Assembly (NCBI RefSeq): GCF_006335145.1
Contig: NZ_VDMN01000007.1
Span: 62,001 to 126,000, forward strand
Reading direction: 5' to 3'
DNA from: Aliirhizobium smilacinae
Lineage (GTDB): Bacteria; Pseudomonadota; Alphaproteobacteria; Rhizobiales; Rhizobiaceae
DNA length: 64,000 nucleotides
Shown: one piece after another, positions 58,911 to 64,000 of the stretch
Layout of the letters: each line of letters begins with the position of its first letter
Position numbering within the stretch: position 1 is the first letter of the stretch
Program-made: the position numbers and the translations under genes
Notes under the pieces: generated by a model
Database searches by the model: none
What the model was told of the DNA's origin: nothing
The model's input: the letters and a program-made list of their open reading frames with translations, nothing else

Positions 58911-60108
58911 CGCCGCCGAACACTCTCCGATCATGAGCGAGAGGCGCACGACCGTGCTCGGCGCCCTGTTGACTGCGATCGGCCCGATATCGATGGCAGT
59001 TTATACGCCGGCAATGCCGGAACTGGTGCGCGCCTTCGGCACGACGGAAGCGGCGATCAAACTCAGCCTGTCACTTTATTTCGGCGGCTTCGCCATTGCC
59101 CAGCTTCTGGCCGGTCCCGTCTCGGATGCTTTTGGCCGGCGTGCCGCCTCCATCGCCTTCCTGACGATCTATGTCCTGGGTTCGTTGGTTGCCGCGATGG
59201 CGATCGACGTCAACTGGATCCTCGCGGGACGCCTTATCCAGGGTATCGGTGCCTCGGTGGGCGTGACTGTCGCGCGTGCCGCCGTCCGCGACCAGTTCAC
59301 CGGCGAGCGAGCCTCCCGCATCATGAACATGATCGGCATCATTTTGGCGATCGGCCCGGCGCTCGGGCCCACCATCGGCGGGCTCGCTCTTTCCACCTTC
59401 GGCTGGCAGTCGATCTTCCTGCTGATGGTCGCCTTCGGCGGCGGGGCTCTTTTGGCCTGCATATTCGTGCTGAAGGAAACGACGGTTCCGGATCGCTCAC
59501 GTCTGCAACCCGTCACGCTCGTGCGCACCTATGCCGGCCTCATCACCGATCTCCGCTTCCTCCTCCCCTCGCTCATCCTCGGCGGCTCGATCGGCGCGCT
59601 TTATGCCCAAGGCACCATGTTGCCCTTTGTGCTGATCAATGTCGTGGGACTGAGCCCGACCGAATTCGGCCTCGGCATGCTGGCGCAGACGGGCTCCTAT
59701 CTGGCGGGCTCGATCGCTTTGCGCACGGTCTCGGGGCGCATATCCGGCCCTGCGGCTGTTTCGATCGGCGTCAGTTTCTGCGGGGTCGGCGGCCTGCTGA
59801 TGTTCCTCTCAGTTCATCTTCTGAGCCCGACCTTCCTGTCGATAATGGTCCCGGTCGGCATATGCACTTTCGGCATTGCCTTTCTGTCGCCTCATGTCGT
59901 GACCGCCGGCCTTGCAGCCTTCCCCAGGACGGCAGGGTCCGCGTCGGCGCTGATGGGCTTCATCCAGATGGGCGGCGGTTTTGCCGGAGGGCTTGCGGCA
60001 GCCGCTTTTGCCAGCCCGCTGACCTCCTTTGGTACGATCATTCCCGCAATGGAGTTCACGGCAGTCGCGAGTTATCTCGCCTATCGCTTCGTCAGCAAAC
60101 GCCAATAA
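58897..60108 (+). CDS. MFS drug-resistance transporter, Bcr/CflA family
   Basis: 403 aa, 12 helices. The N-terminus AIGPISMAVYTPAMPELVRAFG and the loop GPVSDAFGRRAASIAFL are Bcr/CflA marks. RLIQGIGASVGVTVARAAVRD with RIMNMIGIILAIGPALGPTIGG is motif C of drug/H+ antiporters. The start at 58897 has AGGT and overlaps marR; 58933 is an alternative. Likely exports a toxic compound under MarR control. Its stop overlaps the poly-T part of the argG terminator. Confidence 0.92.
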   Translation: MRAANAAEHSPIMSERRTTVLGALLTAIGPISMAVYTPAMPELVRAFGTTEAAIKLSLSLYFGGFAIAQLLAGPVSDAFGRRAASIAFLTIYVLGSLVAAMAIDVNWILAGRLIQGIGASVGVTVARAAVRDQFTGERASRIMNMIGIILAIGPALGPTIGGLALSTFGWQSIFLLMVAFGGGALLACIFVLKETTVPDRSRLQPVTLVRTYAGLITDLRFLLPSLILGGSIGALYAQGTMLPFVLINVVGLSPTEFGLGMLAQTGSYLAGSIALRTVSGRISGPAAVSIGVSFCGVGGLLMFLSVHLLSPTFLSIMVPVGICTFGIAFLSPHVVTAGLAAFPRTAGSASALMGFIQMGGGFAGGLAAAAFASPLTSFGTIIPAMEFTAVASYLAYRFVSKRQ

Positions 60109-60133
60109 AAAAACCCGCTGCGGTGACAGCGGG
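60105..60133 (-). terminator. Intrinsic terminator of argG, also serving the MFS gene
   Basis: CCCGCTG / CAGCGGG with a six-base loop, followed on the minus strand by TTTTTTTATT. It lies 26 bases after the argG stop. On the plus strand the trailing tract is weaker (CATGTTTC), so termination of the MFS gene is less sure. Confidence 0.9.
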
Positions 60134-60158
60134 GCATGTTTCTAGATCGAGAACCCGA

Positions 60159-61382
60159 TTACTTCGACTGGTTGCGCTTGGCGAGCGTGCGCAGACGCAG
60201 CGCGTTGAGCTTGATGAAGCCGGCTGCATCCTTCTGGTCATAGGCGCCCTGGTCGTCCTCGAACGTGACGAGCTGGTCGGAATAGAGCGACTTTGCACTC
60301 TCGCGGCCGATGACCATGACATTGCCCTTATAGAGCTTCAGCGTCACTTCGCCCTCGACATGCTCCTGGCTCTTGTCGATCATCGCCTGCAGCATTTCGC
60401 GCTCCGGCGAGAACCAGAAGCCATAATAGATCAGCTCGGCATATTTCGGCATCAACTCATCCTTGAGGTGAGCAGCACCTCGGTCGAGCGTGATCGATTC
60501 GATGGCGCGATGGGCCGCCAGCAGGATCGTGCCGCCGGGGGTCTCGTAGACACCGCGCGACTTCATGCCGACATAACGGTTCTCGACCAGATCGAGACGG
60601 CCGATGCCGTTGTCGCGACCGTAATTGTTGAGGGTGGCGAGCAGCGTTGCCGGCGACATAGCGACACCGTTGATCGAAACGGCATCACCCTTGTTGAAGC
60701 CGACCTTGATCGTCGTTGCCTTGTCGGGAGCGGCTTCCGGCGAGATCGTGCGCATATGCACGTATTCGGGAGCCTCAACGGCCGGATTTTCCAGAACCTT
60801 GCCTTCGGAAGACGAGTGCAACAGGTTGGCATCGACCGAGAACGGCGCTTCGCCCTTCTTGTCCTTGGCAACCGGGATCTGGTTTTCTTCGGCAAACTTC
60901 AAAAGATCTGTACGGCTCTTGAACGACCAGTCGCGCCAAGGTGCGATGACCTTGATATCCGGGTTCAGCGCATAGGCCGAAAGCTCGAAACGAACCTGGT
61001 CGTTGCCCTTGCCGGTCGCGCCATGGGCGATCGCGTCGGCACCGGTCTTCTTGGCGATGTCGATCAGGTGCTTGGAGATCAGCGGACGGGCAATCGACGT
61101 GCCGAGCAAATAGACGCCTTCATAAACGGCATTTGCGCGGAACATCGGGAAAACGAAATCGCGGACGAATTCTTCGCGGACGTCCTCGATATAGATTTCC
61201 TTGATGCCGAGCATTTCGGCCTTCTTGCGGGCCGGCTCGAGCTCTTCGCCTTGGCCGAGATCGGCGGTGAAGGTAACGACTTCAGCATTAAGCTCGGTCT
61301 GCAGCCATTTCAGGATGATCGAGGTGTCGAGACCGCCGGAATAGGCGAGAACGACCTTTTTTACGTCTTTCGGGAGTGCCAT
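60159..61382 (-). CDS. argG: Argininosuccinate synthase
   Basis: 407 aa. It condenses citrulline and aspartate with ATP in arginine synthesis. The PP-loop-type N-terminus VVLAYSGGLDTSIILKWL, IAHGATGKGNDQVRFE and the NRYVGMKSRGVYETPGG segments are diagnostic. Single gene. A candidate promoter lies about 70 bases upstream. No strong Shine-Dalgarno is visible before the ATG. Confidence 0.98.
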   Translation of the reverse strand: MALPKDVKKVVLAYSGGLDTSIILKWLQTELNAEVVTFTADLGQGEELEPARKKAEMLGIKEIYIEDVREEFVRDFVFPMFRANAVYEGVYLLGTSIARPLISKHLIDIAKKTGADAIAHGATGKGNDQVRFELSAYALNPDIKVIAPWRDWSFKSRTDLLKFAEENQIPVAKDKKGEAPFSVDANLLHSSSEGKVLENPAVEAPEYVHMRTISPEAAPDKATTIKVGFNKGDAVSINGVAMSPATLLATLNNYGRDNGIGRLDLVENRYVGMKSRGVYETPGGTILLAAHRAIESITLDRGAAHLKDELMPKYAELIYYGFWFSPEREMLQAMIDKSQEHVEGEVTLKLYKGNVMVIGRESAKSLYSDQLVTFEDDQGAYDQKDAAGFIKLNALRLRTLAKRNQSK

Positions 61383-61443
61383 GATGAAAATGTCCGTCTG
61401 CGGGTGGTGGCGGAAACAATCCGCCCAATTTGGATCGCCGAAG

Positions 61444-61471
61444 TTTTTAGCGAGTTTCTGCTGTCACGCAA
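61444..61471 (-). promoter_or_regulatory. Candidate promoter of argG
   Basis: On the minus strand TTGCGT (61471-61466) and TAAAAA (61449-61444) are 16 bases apart, about 60 bases before the argG ATG. The spacing is good and the -10 moderate. Confidence 0.35.
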
Positions 61472-61492
61472 GAAAAACCCGGCAGGACGGGA

Positions 61493-61783
61493 TCAGAGAT
61501 GACGCCGCACGTTCATGCGCTGGTGAAGGATGCGGATAATTGCGATACGATCATCTCCACCGAGATAAATGATGACGTGCGAATTAAAGGACAGCGCGAG
61601 ATAGTCTCGTTTTAAACCCGCAATCACCTTGCCGGAGCGACGTCCTTCCGCAATCATTCGGCACGCATCCCGAAGATCGAAAATGTAAGCTTTAGCCTTC
61701 TCGAAGCCCCAATGCTCTTCGGTATAATCATAAATTTCGTCGATATCGGCTTCGGCCTTTGGCGAGAAGACAAGTGTCTTCAT
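61493..61783 (-). CDS. Type II toxin, ParE/RelE superfamily
   Basis: 96 aa. The ParE/RelE fold is indicated by VFSPKAEADIDEIYDYTEEHWG, the Arg-rich middle and SHVIIYLGGDDRIAIIRILHQRMN near the C-terminus, with the usual ending after H-Q-R-M. ParE toxins poison DNA gyrase; RelE toxins cut mRNA; the sequence favours ParE. It overlaps the antitoxin gene by four bases (ATGA). The operon lies between argG and the SDR gene. Confidence 0.88.
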   Translation of the reverse strand: MKTLVFSPKAEADIDEIYDYTEEHWGFEKAKAYIFDLRDACRMIAEGRRSGKVIAGLKRDYLALSFNSHVIIYLGGDDRIAIIRILHQRMNVRRHL

Positions 61784-62031
61784 CTCTGCGCGCGCTGTGC
61801 TCTTTTGCGTTCGATGAATGCGTCGAAATCAAACGGCTGCGGCTCTCCCGAAGCCTCACCCTCATCGATCGCCGCCCGGATCGCCTCGATCTCGTCCTCT
61901 TCGCTTTCCTTCAAAAGCCGTAGCGCCTCTTCGATGACCTCGCTCTCGGACGCATAACGTCCGTCATCGACCTGCTTCTTGACGAAGGCGGTCAGTTCCT
62001 CATCCACCCTGATCGATATGATTTCGCCCAT
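61780..62031 (-). CDS. Type II antitoxin, ParD family
   Basis: 83 aa. The N-terminal ribbon-helix-helix IISIRVDEELTAFVKKQVDDGRYASESEVIEEALRLLKE is typical of ParD DNA-binding antitoxins. The acidic, disordered C-terminus (EGEASGEPQPFDFDAFIERKR) would bind the toxin. GGAG precedes the ATG. A perfect operator lies 20-42 bases upstream, fitting autoregulation by the antitoxin or the complex. Confidence 0.9.
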   Translation of the reverse strand: MGEIISIRVDEELTAFVKKQVDDGRYASESEVIEEALRLLKESEEDEIEAIRAAIDEGEASGEPQPFDFDAFIERKRAQRAQR

Positions 62032-62050
62032 CGGCCCGGCTCCGCTTCAA

Positions 62051-62073
62051 TATCCCGTCATGTTGACGGGATA
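62051..62073. promoter_or_regulatory. ParD-type operator upstream of the toxin-antitoxin operon
   Basis: TATCCCGTCA-TGT-TGACGGGATA is a perfect 10-base dyad with a three-base centre. A further half-site TATCCCG lies at 62087-62093. Both are upstream of the parD start, as expected for ribbon-helix-helix autorepression. Confidence 0.65.
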
Positions 62074-62133
62074 GCGGTAAGTACCATATCCCGGCGGACC
62101 TTTGAACAGAAGCGTCATAGAGGAGACCGACCC

Positions 62134-62988
62134 ATGACCGTTACTCATCCCGCTCTGAAAAAGGACAACGTCGCCGTCGTCACCGGAGCCGCATCCGGCA
62201 TCGGACTTGCCGCAGCGAAGGAATTTGCCCGTCTGGGCCTTTCCGTCGTGCTGGTCGATCTCGAAGGAGACAAGCTTGTCGAGGCAGCCCGCGAGGTGAC
62301 GGCACTTGCCGAAGGCGGCGAGCATGACGTTGCAGCCATCGGCACCGACGTGTCGAAACCGGAAGAGATCGCAGCTCTTGAGCGAGCCGTCATCCAGCGT
62401 TTCGGCCGGGTCCATGTGCTGATGAACAATGCCGGTATCCAGCCCGGCAGCAGCATTTTCGGCCCGCAGGCGAATTGGGAGAACGTGCTTGCCGTCAACC
62501 TGATGGGCGTCGTCAACGGCAGTCGCATCTTCGGCCCCGCGATGATTGCCCATGGCGAACCGGCCCTCATCATCAACACCGGTTCGAAACAGGGCATCAC
62601 CACGCCTCCCGGCGACCCCGCCTACAACGTTTCCAAGTCCGGCGTAAAAACCTTCACCGAGGCGCTGCAGCACGAGTTGCGCAACACCGAAGGCTGCCAG
62701 GTTTCGGCGTATCTCCTGATCCCCGGCTTCGTCTATACCGGTCTCACAACCGGTCACACCGAAAAGCCCGAAGGAGCCTGGACATCGGAACAGACGGTCG
62801 AGTTCATGATAGAAAGCCTCGGTCACGGTGATTTCTACATCCTGTGCCCCGACAACGATGTCGATCGCGCCACCGACGAACGCCGCATGGCCTGGGCGAT
62901 AGGCGACGTCATCGAAAACCGCCCGCCGCTTTCCCGCTGGCACCCGGATTTTGCCGATGCATCAAAACAATTCATCAACAACCGTTGA
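62134..62988 (+). CDS. SDR-family NAD(P)-dependent oxidoreductase
   Basis: 284 aa. The glycine motif is VTGAASGIGLA (near 17-27), NNAG follows (near 97), and the catalytic Ser (NTGSKQG), Tyr and Lys (AYNVSKSG) are in the right order. The C-terminal part is longer than in minimal SDRs. GAGGAG precedes the ATG. Divergent from the ParD gene and followed by a LysE gene 71 bases on. The substrate cannot be told. Confidence 0.93.
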   Translation: MTVTHPALKKDNVAVVTGAASGIGLAAAKEFARLGLSVVLVDLEGDKLVEAAREVTALAEGGEHDVAAIGTDVSKPEEIAALERAVIQRFGRVHVLMNNAGIQPGSSIFGPQANWENVLAVNLMGVVNGSRIFGPAMIAHGEPALIINTGSKQGITTPPGDPAYNVSKSGVKTFTEALQHELRNTEGCQVSAYLLIPGFVYTGLTTGHTEKPEGAWTSEQTVEFMIESLGHGDFYILCPDNDVDRATDERRMAWAIGDVIENRPPLSRWHPDFADASKQFINNR

Positions 62989-63059
62989 TTGATTGATTTG
63001 GCAGAAGCACGAAAGCCGGATAAACGAACCCGACGATCCTCCGGCTTTCGAGAACGACC

Positions 63060-63701
63060 ATGGAATTCCTGCCAAGCCTGCCTATTCTGCTTGCCTTCAC
63101 CGCCGCCGGTCTTCTGCTCTCGATTACGCCGGGGCCGGATATGACATTATCGGTCAGCCGCGCCATCAGCGAAGGCCGCAAGCCGGCACTATTTGTTGTG
63201 CTGGGCACAAATCTCGGGGTCGTCTGCCACACTCTGCTGGTCGCTTTCGGCATCTCGGCACTGATCACCGCCTCGCCGACCGCCTTCTTCATCCTGAAGA
63301 CCGGCGGTGCGGCCTATCTTCTCTGGCTCGCGATTCAGGCGATCCGCTTCGGCTCCAGCCTGTCGGTGGAAAAGGTCGAGCGGCCGGAAAGCAGCGCGCT
63401 TGCCAGCATGTCGCTCGGTTTCTGGGTCAACATATTGAACCCCAAGGTCATCATCTTCTTCATGACCTTCCTGCCGCAATTCGTCTCGGCGCAGGATCCG
63501 CATGTCACGGGCAAACTGATCTTCTTCGGGCTTTATTTCATTGCCATCGGCATGCCGATCAACCTGATCGTCGTGCTGGCCGCCGACAGGCTCTCCGCCT
63601 GGCTGCAGGCCAATCCAAAAGTCCTGCGCGGCATCGACTACACCTTTGCCGGCGTCTTCTCGATCTTTGCGGCAAAAATCTTCTTCACTCAGGCTCGCTG
63701 A
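63060..63701 (+). CDS. LysE/RhtB family amino-acid exporter
   Basis: 213 aa, six hydrophobic segments. Diagnostic segments are LLLSITPGPDMTLSVSRAISEGRKPAL near the N-terminus and LGFWVNILNPKVIIFFMTFLPQFV in the middle. It is a second LysE-type gene besides that at 21718, of similar length but clearly different sequence. Export of a threonine- or homoserine-like amino acid is possible; no regulator of the LysG type is beside it. Confidence 0.92.
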   Translation: MEFLPSLPILLAFTAAGLLLSITPGPDMTLSVSRAISEGRKPALFVVLGTNLGVVCHTLLVAFGISALITASPTAFFILKTGGAAYLLWLAIQAIRFGSSLSVEKVERPESSALASMSLGFWVNILNPKVIIFFMTFLPQFVSAQDPHVTGKLIFFGLYFIAIGMPINLIVVLAADRLSAWLQANPKVLRGIDYTFAGVFSIFAAKIFFTQAR

Positions 63702-63721
63702 AAAATGGCACGCTGACCGGC

Positions 63722-64000
63722 TCAGCCGATCAGCAACGCGTCGTCGTCCAGCGTTTCGCCCCGCATCTTGCGGAACATGGCGATCAGGTCCTCGACCTGC
63801 AGGTCCTTGCGGCTGTCGCCGCTGACATCGAGAATGATCTCGCCGCCATGCAGCATGATCGTGCGATGGCCGAAATCCAGCGCCTGACGCATGGAATGCG
63901 TCACCATCAGCGTCGTCAGCTTGCGCTCCGACACGACGCGCTGGGTGAGTTTCATGATGAACTCCGCCATGCCCGGATCGAGCGCCGCCGTATGCTCGTC
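63722..64000 (-). CDS. ABC transporter ATP-binding protein, C-terminal part (cut by window end)
   Basis: The last 92 codons of an ATPase whose front lies beyond base 64000. DEHTAALDPGMAEF carries the Walker B Glu and D-loop. The switch His is in LMVTHSMRQALDFG, and HGGEIILDVSGDSRKDL follows. DEHTAALDP is the form I associate with the COG1101-type ATPases linked to TrpXYZ-like transporters of aromatic amino acids; this is from memory. An internal ATG at 63970 is not the real start. Other components should lie just outside the window. Confidence 0.85.
   Translation of the reverse strand, partial: DEHTAALDPGMAEFIMKLTQRVVSERKLTTLMVTHSMRQALDFGHRTIMLHGGEIILDVSGDSRKDLQVEDLIAMFRKMRGETLDDDALLIG

Noticed and set aside
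61482..61496. Weak CCCG/CGGG hairpin with T run after the toxin gene
   Set aside because: Only four base pairs; too weak to list as a terminator.
1..64000. rRNA, tRNA, CRISPR, insertion sequences and prophage
   Set aside because: None seen on reading both strands of the gaps; a tRNAscan or IS search would be needed to exclude them fully.

Overview
The window reads as a chromosomal segment of a Rhizobiaceae alphaproteobacterium (Rhizobium/Neorhizobium/Agrobacterium type). This rests on the GC-rich codon use, the mdh-sucCDAB-lpdA and sdhCDAB clusters, the hemC-hemD-Mic60-hemY cluster, an Omp19-type lipoprotein and an atpHAGDC operon without the Fo genes. No rRNA, tRNA, CRISPR array, insertion sequence or prophage was found. 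Almost all of it is core genome, and no gap between genes exceeds 300 bases.

Layout. 1-5968: a minus-strand catabolic operon (iron alcohol dehydrogenase, aldehyde dehydrogenase, enolase-superfamily dehydratase, lactate/malate dehydrogenase) divergent from a LysR regulator with a T-N11-A box between them. 6050-11021: F1 ATP synthase. 11289-20140: a small membrane protein, a secreted alginate lyase, priA, a RecF-like ATPase, an acyltransferase, xerC, a TraB/GumN protein and cytochrome b561. 20250-30456: one minus-strand TCA block from mdh to lpdA, with LysE and MAPEG proteins inserted and stem-loops at several gene junctions. 30631-36000: zapE, an Omp19-like protease-inhibitor lipoprotein, a gene remnant and sdhCDAB. 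36276-40768: a small secreted protein with a CtrA-type box, then a minus-strand run from tsaD through gpsA, YciI, EVE and an ETF-beta-methyltransferase-like gene to an NTF2-like gene. 40840-46820: the heme operon with Mic60 and HemY, then TerB and glutamine amidotransferase genes. 46859-54948: an MFS exporter, YggT/DUF167, ppa, GNAT, typA and part of an ABC transporter. 54962-64000: the transporter ATPase with a Pho-box array, an M3 oligopeptidase, MarR plus a Bcr-type exporter, argG, a ParDE toxin-antitoxin pair, an SDR, LysE and a truncated ABC ATPase.

Functionally, the centre of the window gathers oxidative energy metabolism: 2-oxoglutarate to oxaloacetate, succinate:quinone reductase, F1 ATPase and heme. 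The most interesting signals are regulatory. They are a multi-repeat Pho box in front of a transporter that would normally be called an iron transporter but lacks the tyrosine pair of ferric-binding proteins; a hairpin that sets the Shine-Dalgarno spacing of sucA; two exact CtrA-type boxes; a perfect operator in front of parD; and an unrecognised coding remnant behind sdhB.
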